NCBI GenBank assembly: GCA_027459465.1
Contig: DAIDIH010000319.1
Span: forward strand, 1 to 38,779
Direction of reading: 5' to 3'
DNA length: 38,779 nucleotides
Origin: Bryobacterales bacterium
Lineage (GTDB): Bacteria > Acidobacteriota > Terriglobia > Bryobacterales > Bryobacteraceae
Under the pieces are notes generated by a model that saw nothing but the letters and a program-made list of their open reading frames with translations, did no database searches and was not told where the DNA came from. The translations under genes were made by a program, and so were the position numbers. Shown piece by piece: positions 25,445 through 34,965 of the stretch (position 1 is the first letter of the stretch; each line of letters starts with the position of its first letter).

Positions 25445-26290
25445 TTATCGCCCCGACGCCAGTCCCGAACTGGCCGTCTCCGTCGTCGCCTGGACCACGG
25501 CGTCCCGCGTTTGCTCCAGCGAAGTGGCGACGGAATTCCGCGAAAGCTTCGCCACGTAGGGAGTTACCAGCCAGCGCAGGCCAGGCGGGATGTCCCGGCT
25601 CAGCGCCACCACTTCAATCTCTACATACACGCCGCCGTCCCGTTCCTCGAACCGCGACGTGCTGTACATCCGCCACAGAAATCCCGATCCGGTGTCCGGC
25701 GCCAGCTTTTGCTCTCCGAAATGCCCGTAGTTGCGAATCTCCTCGATCCGCGTTGCACGCGATACGCTATACCAGCGCTTTTCATTCAGCGGGACGTAAG
25801 TCGTTTCGTATTCCCCTTCGAGCGCCGCCGTCACAAACAGAGCCTTCTTCATCCATACCATCTGATAGCGGTCGTTTTCTTCGTCGCGGCCCAGGTACTT
25901 CGCCTGCCTCACCACGGGCCGGTAATAGTCTCCGTATCGCCCGTAGTTGTGCAACACATTGAACAGGTCCTGGATCGTCGCGCCGGAAATGAACAGGTCG
26001 CCCGCCCAGTCATGGATCAACCCGTTTGGCACCTCCTGCGTGCCGTCCGCGCCGGGATGCCAGACCAGAGTTTCGCCCTGCCGCACCCGTTGCCGGCGCG
26101 AAGCATCTTCGTCCAGCCACAAAAATGGCTGCCTCCCCTCCACTCGCGCTTTCGCACGGTCCTGGACGGTCTGCAGATAGCAATCCCACGCCTTCGCCGT
26201 CTCGGGAGTTAACTCGGCCGCCGAGGCTCCCACCACCGGCGCCATCAGCAGCACCAATGCCAACCCAGCCTGCCGGAATTGTTGCCTCAT
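25445..26290 (-). CDS. Exported protein of unknown function
   Basis: Predicted periplasmic protein of 281 residues with a signal peptide (FRQAGLALVLLMAPVVGASA). The remainder is a single domain with LIHDWAGDLFISGATIQDLF, LHNYGRYGDYYRPVVRQAKYL and a later beta-rich part (WRMYSTSRFEERDGGVYVEIE), ending in a helix. The helix-grip look suggests a START/SRPBCC-like ligand-binding fold, but I cannot assign it with confidence. Similar proteins seem common in Acidobacteria. AGAGGA about 8 bases before the ATG supports the start; a TTG two codons upstream is also possible. No lipobox. It lies between the DUF5666-like and GAF-ANTAR genes. Confidence 0.68.
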   Translation of the reverse strand: MRQQFRQAGLALVLLMAPVVGASAAELTPETAKAWDCYLQTVQDRAKARVEGRQPFLWLDEDASRRQRVRQGETLVWHPGADGTQEVPNGLIHDWAGDLFISGATIQDLFNVLHNYGRYGDYYRPVVRQAKYLGRDEENDRYQMVWMKKALFVTAALEGEYETTYVPLNEKRWYSVSRATRIEEIRNYGHFGEQKLAPDTGSGFLWRMYSTSRFEERDGGVYVEIEVVALSRDIPPGLRWLVTPYVAKLSRNSVATSLEQTRDAVVQATTETASSGLASGR

Positions 26291-26443
26291 CGTCAACGTC
26301 CTCTGCCGTTTAAGATGCAGGTTGCGTGCCGGAGTGACGCAGTGAGTCCCTACGCACCTTTCAGCCGTTCCCCGACGAAAGTCCCTGCCGAATCAACACA
26401 ATTGCGCAACTTTCCGTGTAAGCTCAAAGGCGTCCAACCCATA

Positions 26444-26470
26444 GGTCCGATACAAATTTTGAATTGGACC
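26444..26470. promoter_or_regulatory. 27-bp imperfect palindrome upstream of GAF-ANTAR gene
   Basis: Twelve of thirteen positions on each side can pair, counting one G-T, around a central T at 26457; the single mismatch is A-A at 26452/26462. It lies 29 bases before the GAF-ANTAR start and is AT-rich at its centre, unlike the surroundings. As DNA it could be an operator; as RNA an 11-bp hairpin. It is not followed by a T-run on either strand. Confidence 0.5.
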
Positions 26471-26499
26471 ACCTTCGCACCCCCGCACTAGGCTGAGGT

Positions 26500-27261
26500 A
26501 TGGCAACGCAATTCGTTATGGAGATCCCATCGTCGCCCCTGGGGCTGTTGCATCGAATTAGCAACATCGTGGCGTCCGAGTTGTCGCTGGACGAGATGCT
26601 GGGAGAAATTGTCGGTCTAACGGTCCAGGCTACCGAGTGCGACGCTTGCCTCGTGTACCTGGTCGAAAAAGAAACCGGAGACATCGTACTGCGCGCCTCC
26701 CAGTTGCCGCACGCAGCCGATCTCGGGACTCTGCGCATGCAGATGGGCGAAGGCGTCACCGGTTGGGTCGCCGAACACAAGTCGGTCGTCGCCCTGCCGG
26801 AGAACGCGTTCTCCGACTCGCGCTTCAAACTGCAGCAGTCCTTGATCGAAGACACCTATGAGGCTTTTCTCTCGGTTCCTCTCGTGAGCGGGGGCGAACT
26901 CATCGGGGTCATCAACGTGCATCACCGGAACAAACACCGCCACACCGCGGAAGAAACTTCCCTTCTCACCTTCATCGGCGAGCAGATGGGTGGGGCGATC
27001 GTCAAATGGCAGTTGGCGGAGCAAAACTCGCGTCTTTTGGAGGAGTCGCAGGAAATCAAACGCCAACTGGAAACGCGGAAACTGGTCGAGCGCGCCAAGG
27101 GGATCCTCCAGCAGCGTTACCAGTTGTCGGAGGAGGAGTCCTACCTCCGCCTTCGCAATGAAAGCCGCCGCCTCCGCCGGCCCATGCGGGACTTGGCCGA
27201 AGCCATCATCATGGCCGAGGATCTGGCCCGCCGCGGATCCACTGGCGAAACGGTTTCCTGA
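26500..27261 (+). CDS. GAF-ANTAR regulator
   Basis: Soluble regulator of 253 residues. A GAF domain covers about residues 20-170 (LVYLVEKETGDIVLRASQLP, GEGVTGWVAEH, FLSVPLVSGGELIGVINVHH), followed by a coiled-coil linker and a C-terminal ANTAR domain (about 190-245: KLVERAKGILQQRYQLSEEE, then RDLAEAII). ANTAR domains bind twin-hairpin RNA and prevent transcription termination; the GAF domain probably senses a small ligand or redox state. No receiver domain is present, so it is not a classic two-component regulator. Start codon: ATG with GAGGT directly before it, too close to be ideal. No ANTAR twin-hexaloop target is visible in the neighbouring leaders. Confidence 0.9.
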   Translation: MATQFVMEIPSSPLGLLHRISNIVASELSLDEMLGEIVGLTVQATECDACLVYLVEKETGDIVLRASQLPHAADLGTLRMQMGEGVTGWVAEHKSVVALPENAFSDSRFKLQQSLIEDTYEAFLSVPLVSGGELIGVINVHHRNKHRHTAEETSLLTFIGEQMGGAIVKWQLAEQNSRLLEESQEIKRQLETRKLVERAKGILQQRYQLSEEESYLRLRNESRRLRRPMRDLAEAIIMAEDLARRGSTGETVS

Positions 27262-27314
27262 TCCGCAACCCCGTGCCGGACGGCCGCAACCCTATTCTCG
27301 TCTAAACTGATAGG

Positions 27315-28316
27315 TTGTTGCGGCCGTTCGTCCCCATCGTCTCCAACCCGCATCTGCTCACCATCGCGGGCAATTACTGGCCGCGCAATCTCGACTTCGA
27401 GCGCTTCCCCACCCAGACTCGCGTCTTCGACACCGCCCCCGGCGTTCGGATCCTGGTCCACTCACATGAGCCGGACCGGACTCGCCGCGGCGACGTCGTC
27501 CTGGTCCACGGCCTGGAAGGATCGAGCGACGCCGGCTACCTCCAAAGCGCCGCCCAGGCGGTACTTACCGCCGGCTTCGCCGCCCACCGCATGAACCTGC
27601 GGAGCTGCGGCGGCACCGAAGCCTGGAGCGGCGACACTCTCTACCACTCCGGCCTTACCTCGGACCTCCGCGCCATCCTCGAAGCCCTACGCGACGAAGG
27701 CCGAGGTCCCCTCTACGTCGCCGGCTACTCCCTGGGCGGCAACCTCAGCCTCAAACTCGCCGGCGAACTCGGCCGCCAAGGTCAAACCCTCCTCGAAGGT
27801 GTCTGCGCCGTCTCCACCCCCATCGACCTCGCCGCTTGCGTCGAAACTCTTGCCTGGCGCCAGAATCTCCTCTACGCACGCCGCTTCCTCTCCCGCCTCA
27901 AACAGCGCATCCTCCTGAAAAACCAGCTCCGTCCCGGCCTCTTCCCCGTGGAACGCCTCGCGGAAGTCCACTCTATCTACGACTTCGACGATGTCTTCAC
28001 CGCACCCAGTTTCGGCTTCGGCACCGCCGCCAACTACTACGCCACCCAGTCCGCCAACCGTTTCCTCGACGACATCCGCGTCCCCACCCTCCTCGTCCAG
28101 GCCAAGGACGATCCGCTCATCCCTTTCCGGGTCTTCGACCACCCCAGCTTCCTCCGCAACCCCAGCCTCCGTCTCGTCGCCACCGCCCACGGCGGCCACC
28201 TCGGCTACCTCTCCCGGCGCAAACCCCGCTTCTGGCTGGATGAGACGATGGTAGAGTGGCTGCGCAATCCAGGGAACCGCGCCGCCCAGGTTTTCGTATC
28301 TGTGACGGATAGATAG
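27315..28316 (+). CDS. YheT-like alpha/beta hydrolase
   Basis: Alpha/beta hydrolase of the YheT/EMB8 family, 333 residues. The nucleophile Ser139 is in VAGYSLGGNLSLK; the acid in LLVQAKDDPLIPF and the His in TAHGGHLGYL complete the triad; LVHGLEGSS forms the oxyanion region. The family probably acts on lipid esters or other hydrophobic esters in the cytoplasm. The start is uncertain: TTG at 27315 or 27318 with no Shine-Dalgarno sequence, but the family N-terminus (SNPHLLTIAGNYWPR) needs a start here. It ends 3 bases before a permease gene, suggesting an operon with the two permeases. Confidence 0.88.
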   Translation: MLRPFVPIVSNPHLLTIAGNYWPRNLDFERFPTQTRVFDTAPGVRILVHSHEPDRTRRGDVVLVHGLEGSSDAGYLQSAAQAVLTAGFAAHRMNLRSCGGTEAWSGDTLYHSGLTSDLRAILEALRDEGRGPLYVAGYSLGGNLSLKLAGELGRQGQTLLEGVCAVSTPIDLAACVETLAWRQNLLYARRFLSRLKQRILLKNQLRPGLFPVERLAEVHSIYDFDDVFTAPSFGFGTAANYYATQSANRFLDDIRVPTLLVQAKDDPLIPFRVFDHPSFLRNPSLRLVATAHGGHLGYLSRRKPRFWLDETMVEWLRNPGNRAAQVFVSVTDR

Positions 28317-28319
28317 TTC

Positions 28320-29561
28320 ATGCAAGGAAACGCCTCCTTTCTGGAAGCCGCCGTGGTTGCGCTCGATTCACTCCGCGGCAGCAAACTCCGCAGCTTCCTC
28401 ACCCTTCTCGGCATTATCCTGGCCACCACCACGCTGATCGCGGTGATGAGCGTCATCCACGGCATGGACGTCTACATGGCCACCAAGGTATCCAGCCTCG
28501 GCGCCGACGGCTTCCGCGTCGTACGAATGGCCTTCCTCGGCAACTTCGATCCGAAAAAGTTCATTCTCTTCCAGAAGCGCAACCCCCAGCTCAGCGTCGA
28601 CGAGTACGAGTTCCTCCGCTCCCACATGACCATAGCCAGGGACATCGGCATTCAGGTCGAACGCAACGCCACCGTGGTCGCCGGCAATGACAGCCTTGAT
28701 AACGTCGAAATCGACGGCGTCAGCGCCAACTACGGCACCCTCAGCAGCACCGAACTCACCTCCGGACGATTCCTGATCGAAGCCGAGGACCTTCGCCGAG
28801 TCCCCGTCGCCATTCTCGGCGCCGACGTCAGCCAACGCTTCTTCCCCTCCGTCGACCCCATCGGCAAAACCGTCAAGGTCGACGGCATCCCCTACACCGT
28901 CATCGGCGTCGCCAAGGCCAAGGGCAGCGTGTTCGGCAATTCGCTCGATAACTTCGTCATTATCCCCGCCGGCGCCTATTTCAAGACCTACGGCGCGCGC
29001 CAGGGCATCTCGTATCTGGCCAAGGCCCGCTCCCGCGACACCATGGAACAGGCCCAGGACGAAGTCACCATGCTGCTACGCGCCTACCGCCACCTTCGCC
29101 CCGGCCAGGACGACACCTTCGCCGTCATCTCCTCGGACGCCCTCGTCGGCGCCTGGGACCGCGTCACCGGCGCCATCGCCGCCACCGCCGTCGCCGTCGT
29201 CAGTGTCTTCATGGTCGTCGGCGGCGTCGTCATCATGAACATCATGCTCGCCGTCGTCAGCGAGCGCACCCGCGAAATCGGCATCCGCAAATCCGTCGGC
29301 GCGCGCCGCCAGGACATCCTCAACCAGTTCCTGGTCGAGTCCTCCATGCTGGCCGGCGTCGGAGGCATCATCGGCGTCTTGCTGAGCTGGAGCATCGCCG
29401 TCCTCGTCCGCAAGCTCACGCCGGTCCCCATGGCCGTCCCCGCCTCCTCCATCGTCATCGGCGTCGGTCTGTCGAGCCTTGTCGGCCTGTTCTTCGGCGT
29501 CTACCCGGCCCGCCGCGCCGCGAAACTCGACCCCATCGAAGCTCTGAGGGCGGAGAACTAG
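28320..29561 (+). CDS. MacB/FtsX-type ABC permease (first of a pair)
   Basis: Inner-membrane permease of 413 residues with the MacB layout: a first helix near residues 26-47 (LRSFLTLLGIILATTTLIAV), a large periplasmic MacB_PCD domain (about 50-270) and three C-terminal helices of the FtsX fold, with MNIMLAVVSERTREIGIRKS and the final GVYPARRAAKLDPIEALR. Such permeases do not form a channel but transmit ATP-driven movement to a periplasmic partner. No ATPase or membrane-fusion protein is encoded nearby. It starts 3 bases after the YheT gene and is followed one base later by a paralogue. Confidence 0.9.
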   Translation: MQGNASFLEAAVVALDSLRGSKLRSFLTLLGIILATTTLIAVMSVIHGMDVYMATKVSSLGADGFRVVRMAFLGNFDPKKFILFQKRNPQLSVDEYEFLRSHMTIARDIGIQVERNATVVAGNDSLDNVEIDGVSANYGTLSSTELTSGRFLIEAEDLRRVPVAILGADVSQRFFPSVDPIGKTVKVDGIPYTVIGVAKAKGSVFGNSLDNFVIIPAGAYFKTYGARQGISYLAKARSRDTMEQAQDEVTMLLRAYRHLRPGQDDTFAVISSDALVGAWDRVTGAIAATAVAVVSVFMVVGGVVIMNIMLAVVSERTREIGIRKSVGARRQDILNQFLVESSMLAGVGGIIGVLLSWSIAVLVRKLTPVPMAVPASSIVIGVGLSSLVGLFFGVYPARRAAKLDPIEALRAEN

Positions 29562-29562
29562 T

Positions 29563-30813
<1,251 letters not shown>

Positions 30814-30823
30814 CCGCCGCCCC

Positions 30824-32008
30824 CTACCGCACCTGCAAGCCCAACAGCCCCGCGAACACCATCGCCTGCGCCGCATCCACAATTGCCCCGCGCACGTCCT
30901 CGGCCCCCACCACCATCCCTTCCACCTCGGAGCCGCGCAGGTCCGTATCGTGCAACCTCGCTCCCCGCAAGTCCGCCCTCCCAAGTCTTGACGATCGCAA
31001 AATGCATCCACTCAGGTCCGCGCGTTGCAGATCCGCGTCCTCCCACTGGCACCCTTCAAATTCGCAACTCTGGAACTTCCCACCCTGCAACTGCGCAAAC
31101 CGCCCGTCGCCGTTCCGGATCAGGACGTCATGCCACTCCGCGGCCTCGGACCGCAAACCCGCCATCCGGCAGTCGATCAGTTCCACCCGCACGAGCGTCA
31201 GCCGATGCGCTCGGATATTCGCCAGGTCGCAGCCCATAAACCGTGCATCCTTCCAAACCGCCGATCCGAACTCCCCGCCCGCCAGTTGCACCCGCTCCAG
31301 TACGGACGCCTCCACGCGCAGCGTCGCTGCCTTCAGATTCGCCGATTCCAGATCTTGCAGCCTCCTGTCGCGAATCGTCGCGAAATCGCCGTCGTCGAAC
31401 CACCACCCCGCCTCCCGCTGCGAGACCAGTTCTTCGCCCAGATCCGGCTCATCCCGCCGGAACCCCGCCGATCTTTTCGCCTTCACACGCCTCACTCGAT
31501 TCTCCTCGCCCGCCGTAGCCTCCGCGCCGATTTCCCGCAACTGCTCGGCGTGACGCCGCGCATGAGCGTCGATGAGTTGGACCATCTCCGCCCCGTTCAG
31601 CAACCCGAACCGCGGATGCCTCACGCCGATCGAATACAACGCGCCGCCCTTTTCCCGCACCCATGCGATACTGCGATTCCGCACCGCGTGAAACTCCTCG
31701 ATCGCTTCCTCGAGCGTGCGAAACCGTCCTCGCGGCCGAACCGCCTCCGGCGCCTCCACCTTCGTCAGGCGGCTTCGAGCAATGTTGAACAGCCGGAATT
31801 CCCGCTCCGCGTCGCGCCGCGGAGCCTCCGTCGCCGCATCCTTCATCCATCTCAGATACCGTTCTTCAACGGCAACGACATGCTCGACGCATTCCAGTGT
31901 GGACCATCCTCGAGTGCCGGGCCTCACCTGCACTTGGCCCGCGGCCACTTCGCCCGCCGCTTCGAGAAACTCGCGCTTGCCAGCCTCGAGAGTCTCCGCC
32001 AGACTCAT
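30824..32008 (-). CDS. DinB-pentapeptide repeat fusion protein
   Basis: Two-domain protein of 394 residues. Residues 1-165 form a DinB/YfiT-like four-helix bundle with candidate metal ligands His43 in CVEHVVAVEERYL and the His pair in DAHARRHAEQL. After a charged linker (about 170-215) a right-handed pentapeptide-repeat region runs to the C-terminus, clearest in ADLQRADLSGCILRSSRLGR and ADLRGARLHDTDLRGSEV. Pentapeptide repeats form a quadrilateral beta helix for protein binding. I do not know this architecture as a described family. GAAGG 8 bases before the ATG at 32008 decides the start; it lies 15 bases after the persulfide dioxygenase gene, so the two are probably cotranscribed. Confidence 0.82.
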   Translation of the reverse strand: MSLAETLEAGKREFLEAAGEVAAGQVQVRPGTRGWSTLECVEHVVAVEERYLRWMKDAATEAPRRDAEREFRLFNIARSRLTKVEAPEAVRPRGRFRTLEEAIEEFHAVRNRSIAWVREKGGALYSIGVRHPRFGLLNGAEMVQLIDAHARRHAEQLREIGAEATAGEENRVRRVKAKRSAGFRRDEPDLGEELVSQREAGWWFDDGDFATIRDRRLQDLESANLKAATLRVEASVLERVQLAGGEFGSAVWKDARFMGCDLANIRAHRLTLVRVELIDCRMAGLRSEAAEWHDVLIRNGDGRFAQLQGGKFQSCEFEGCQWEDADLQRADLSGCILRSSRLGRADLRGARLHDTDLRGSEVEGMVVGAEDVRGAIVDAAQAMVFAGLLGLQVR

Positions 32009-32023
32009 GAACTGCGCCTTCAA

Positions 32024-33418
32024 TCACGCCGTCGCGGACATCGCGCCGGAATTCCACGCGATCTGCCAGGCGTCGAATCCTCCCGTCAGGTTCGCGACGT
32101 CGCGAAAGCCCGCACGCCGCAGCAAGCTCGTCGCAATCGAACTTCGGTATCCGCCTTTGCAATGCACCACAACCAGTTTGTCGCGCTCCAGTTCGCCAGC
32201 CCGGGCCTGCAGTTCCCCCAGCGGAATCCAGATCGAGCCGTCGATAACTCCCGTGCTCAATTCTCCCCCCTCCCGCACATCCAGCACGCGGACATCTTCC
32301 TTCTGCCTCAGCTCGGCGAAATCCTGCACCGTGATCTGCGGAATGTAGTCGAGTTCCAGCCCACTCTGAATCCATCCCGCCACACCGTCTTCCACGTACC
32401 CCGCCACGTTCTCGATCCCCACCCGCGCCAGCCGCACCTGCGACTCCCGCACATGCTCGGCATCTTCGCCTGTGATGATGATCCGAGTGTCCAGTCCCAG
32501 AACCCTCGCCGCCCACGAAGCATACTGCCCGGTCAGCGCGATGTGAATCGACCCCGGCACATGCGCCACGGCGAACTCCATCGCCGGACGCGTGTCCACC
32601 ACAACCGCACCCTGCTCCTGCCGCCGAAGAACCTCCCGCGGCGGAAGCGGAACCAGCGGCGGCAGTTGCGCCAGCGGCGCCGCGCCACGCCGGTTCAGGT
32701 CCACCTCCCGCGCAAAATACTCCGGCCGCGCCGGAAGGTTGTCGGTCAACAAACTGACGAACTCTTCCTCTGTCCGAGCCAGCAGCGCATAGTTACTCTG
32801 CCGCTGCTTGCCGATCGTCGAAGAACTCTCCGAACTCATCTGCCGCCCGCACAGCGACCCCGCCCCATGCGCCGGGAAAATCTCCGTCGCCTCCGGCAGT
32901 GTAAGTAGCTTCTCGTGCAGGCTCCGGTACAGCATCGCCGCAAGCTGCTGCGGCGTGTGCGTCGGGGAAAGATCCGGCCGCCCTACGTCGCCCACGAACA
33001 AGGTGTCGCCCGTGAACACCGTCGGCGGCCTGTCCGGTTGGCCCTCGTCCGTCATCACGACGCAAACGCTCTCCAGCGTGTGCCCCGGCGTCTGCAGAAA
33101 CCGCATCCGGCAGCAACCGAATCGAATCTCGTCCCCGTCCTCCACCGCATGATGCGGAAAATCGGCCCCGGAGCCCGCGCCAAGATAAATCCGCGCTCCG
33201 GTCCTCTCCGGCAGTTCCAGGTGGCCCGAAACAAAATCCGCGTGCAGGTGCGTCTCGATAATGTGCTCGATCCTCCACCCGCCCTGCGCTGCCGCCGCGA
33301 GATATAAGTCGACGTCCCGCTGCGGATCGATGATCGCTGCAACGCCCTCCGAGACCACCGCATAAGAGGCGTGCGCCAGACAACCCAAATAGAATCGCTC
33401 AATCCGTACCAGTTCCAT
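32024..33418 (-). CDS. Persulfide dioxygenase-rhodanese fusion (CstB-like)
   Basis: Cytoplasmic metallo-beta-lactamase-fold protein of 464 residues joined to two rhodanese domains. The MBL part has THLHADFVSGH (His57, His59, Asp61), a later TPGHTLESV and FTGDTLFVGDVGRPDL, the pattern of iron persulfide dioxygenases. The first rhodanese domain (about 270-355) lacks a catalytic Cys (TGED at the active-site position), whereas the second has it in VVHCKGGYRSS. This is the CstB arrangement: a persulfide is oxidised to sulfite and the rhodanese can make thiosulfate. AGAAGG 2 bases before the ATG at 33418 sets the start. The peroxiredoxin gene diverges from it across 107 bases. Confidence 0.92.
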   Translation of the reverse strand: MELVRIERFYLGCLAHASYAVVSEGVAAIIDPQRDVDLYLAAAAQGGWRIEHIIETHLHADFVSGHLELPERTGARIYLGAGSGADFPHHAVEDGDEIRFGCCRMRFLQTPGHTLESVCVVMTDEGQPDRPPTVFTGDTLFVGDVGRPDLSPTHTPQQLAAMLYRSLHEKLLTLPEATEIFPAHGAGSLCGRQMSSESSSTIGKQRQSNYALLARTEEEFVSLLTDNLPARPEYFAREVDLNRRGAAPLAQLPPLVPLPPREVLRRQEQGAVVVDTRPAMEFAVAHVPGSIHIALTGQYASWAARVLGLDTRIIITGEDAEHVRESQVRLARVGIENVAGYVEDGVAGWIQSGLELDYIPQITVQDFAELRQKEDVRVLDVREGGELSTGVIDGSIWIPLGELQARAGELERDKLVVVHCKGGYRSSIATSLLRRAGFRDVANLTGGFDAWQIAWNSGAMSATA

Positions 33419-33474
33419 GTCCTTCTCCCGATGCCCCCTCCTCCTCCATCGCTGCCGGGATGCGGCGGTTGCTG

Positions 33475-33480
33475 TAGAAT
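33475..33480 (+). promoter_or_regulatory. Possible -10 element (TAGAAT)
   Basis: TAGAAT ends 45 bases before the peroxiredoxin ATG at 33526, in the intergenic region shared with the divergent persulfide dioxygenase gene. No clear -35. Confidence 0.3.
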
Positions 33481-33525
33481 AACATGGGGTCTGTCCCGCG
33501 CACCGGGGATACAACTTACATCACC

Positions 33526-34185
33526 ATGTCTCTACGCATCAACGACGAAGCGCCGAATTTCACGGCTCAAACCACGCACGGCGAGATTGACTTCCACTCC
33601 TGGATTGGGGACGGCTGGGCCATCCTCTTTTCACACCCGAAGGACTTCACCCCCGTCTGCACCACCGAACTCGGCTACATGGCCGGTCTCGAACCGGAAT
33701 TCAAGAAACGCAACTGCAAAATCATCGGGCTCAGCGTCGACCCCGTCGACAACCACGCGAAATGGGCCGGCGACATCGAAGAAACTCAGGGCCACCGCGT
33801 GAACTACCCCATGATCGGCGACCCCGAACTCAAAGTCGCCAAGCTCTACGACATGCTGCCCGCCGACGCCGGCGACTCCTCGGAAGGACGCACCGCCGCC
33901 AACAACGCCACCGTGCGCACCGTCTTCGTCATCGGCCCGGACAAGAAAATCAAACTGATGCTCAGCTACCCTATGAGCACCGGCCGCAACTTCGACGAAG
34001 TCCTCCGCGTCCTCGACTCCATCCAACTCACCGCCGCCCACCCCGTCTCCACGCCTGTCAACTGGAAACCCGGCGACGACGTCATCATCTCCACCGCCGT
34101 CACCGACGAACAGGCCCAGGAAAAATTCCGCGGCGGCTTTAAGAAGCTTCGCCCCTATCTCCGTTTCACCGCGCAACCGAAGTAA
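33526..34185 (+). CDS. 1-Cys peroxiredoxin (Prx6 type)
   Basis: Thiol peroxidase of 219 residues. The peroxidatic Cys45 is in FSHPKDFTPVCTTELG, with the conserved Thr and Pro of the catalytic triad before it. The C-terminal extension with PVNWKPGDDVIIS is the Prx6/AhpC-like (1-Cys) signature, and only one other Cys (RNCKI) occurs, so no classical resolving Cys is present. It reduces hydrogen peroxide and organic hydroperoxides in the cytoplasm with an unknown reductant. The gene diverges from the persulfide dioxygenase gene. A longer frame from 33484 is rejected because family members begin at MSLRINDEAPNF. Confidence 0.94.
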   Translation: MSLRINDEAPNFTAQTTHGEIDFHSWIGDGWAILFSHPKDFTPVCTTELGYMAGLEPEFKKRNCKIIGLSVDPVDNHAKWAGDIEETQGHRVNYPMIGDPELKVAKLYDMLPADAGDSSEGRTAANNATVRTVFVIGPDKKIKLMLSYPMSTGRNFDEVLRVLDSIQLTAAHPVSTPVNWKPGDDVIISTAVTDEQAQEKFRGGFKKLRPYLRFTAQPK

Positions 34186-34206
34186 GTCGCCTCAGGCGGA
34201 TCATCG

Positions 34207-34965
34207 TCACATCCCCGCGTACCACGCGTAACCGTATTCGGGCGACACAGACCCCAGGCCCTTGCCGAACTTAGTAATGTCATCGGTAACCGTCAGCCGG
34301 CTGAGGTACTTCACGCTCTTATACCCAAGCTGCCGCGGCACCCGTAGCCGCAACGGTCCGCCGTTGCCCACCGGAAGTTCGCCGCCGTTCATCCCGAAAG
34401 TCACCAGCGTCTGCGGATGCAGCGCGTCCGCCATGTCCACGCTGTCCCAGATCTCCGGCTCGAGCGACTGGTACACGACATACTTGGCCTGCGGCAGAAC
34501 ACCAGCGGCCTCCAGCACCGAAGAAAGCGGGACGCCGATCCATTCGGCGATATACGACCACCCCTCCTCGCAAGCCAGGTGCGTGATCTGGCTCCGCATC
34601 GGAAGGCCCTTCAAGTCATCGAGCGAGAACGACACCGGATGCGCCACCATGCCGTCCACCGCGAGCCGCCAGTCCGCGAACCCTCCCGCCTGCAACCGCA
34701 GAAAGGCCGTGAACTTCGGTGCCCCGCCATTGGCGAACGGAGGATTCGAAATCGCGCTCCGTGGAAATTCCCGCGCCATCGAATGTCGCGTCAACAACCG
34801 CTGCGCCGCATACGTCAACGTCTCGCCCGGCCCATACAAACCCCCATGGTCCGGCGGAATCAATCCATACCGCCGCACAATCCGGTCCGCCACCGCCAAC
34901 CCCGATACGCCCGCCGCGGCGCCGATCCCCATTCCGATCAGACTCCTTCGTGAAATCCGGCTCAT
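34207..34965 (-). CDS. Tat-exported sulfite-oxidase-family molybdoenzyme
   Basis: Molybdopterin-dependent oxidoreductase of 252 residues with a twin-arginine signal (SRRSLIGMG, residues 5-13), so it is exported folded to the periplasm. The sulfite oxidase/MsrP-type domain carries the molybdenum-ligand Cys132 in THLACEEGWSYIAEWIG, plus PRQLGYKSVKYLSRLTVTDD near the C-terminus. MsrP-like members reduce methionine sulfoxide; others oxidise sulfite. I cannot tell which applies here. AAAGGAGG before the ATG is a strong ribosome-binding site, and the ATG overlaps the cytochrome gene stop (ATGA), so the two form an operon and likely a complex. Confidence 0.9.
   Translation of the reverse strand: MSRISRRSLIGMGIGAAAGVSGLAVADRIVRRYGLIPPDHGGLYGPGETLTYAAQRLLTRHSMAREFPRSAISNPPFANGGAPKFTAFLRLQAGGFADWRLAVDGMVAHPVSFSLDDLKGLPMRSQITHLACEEGWSYIAEWIGVPLSSVLEAAGVLPQAKYVVYQSLEPEIWDSVDMADALHPQTLVTFGMNGGELPVGNGGPLRLRVPRQLGYKSVKYLSRLTVTDDITKFGKGLGSVSPEYGYAWYAGM

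Noticed and set aside
26444-26499. ANTAR twin-hexaloop RNA target in the GAF-ANTAR leader
   Set aside because: Only one hairpin with a three-base loop is present; the required two hexaloops are not seen.
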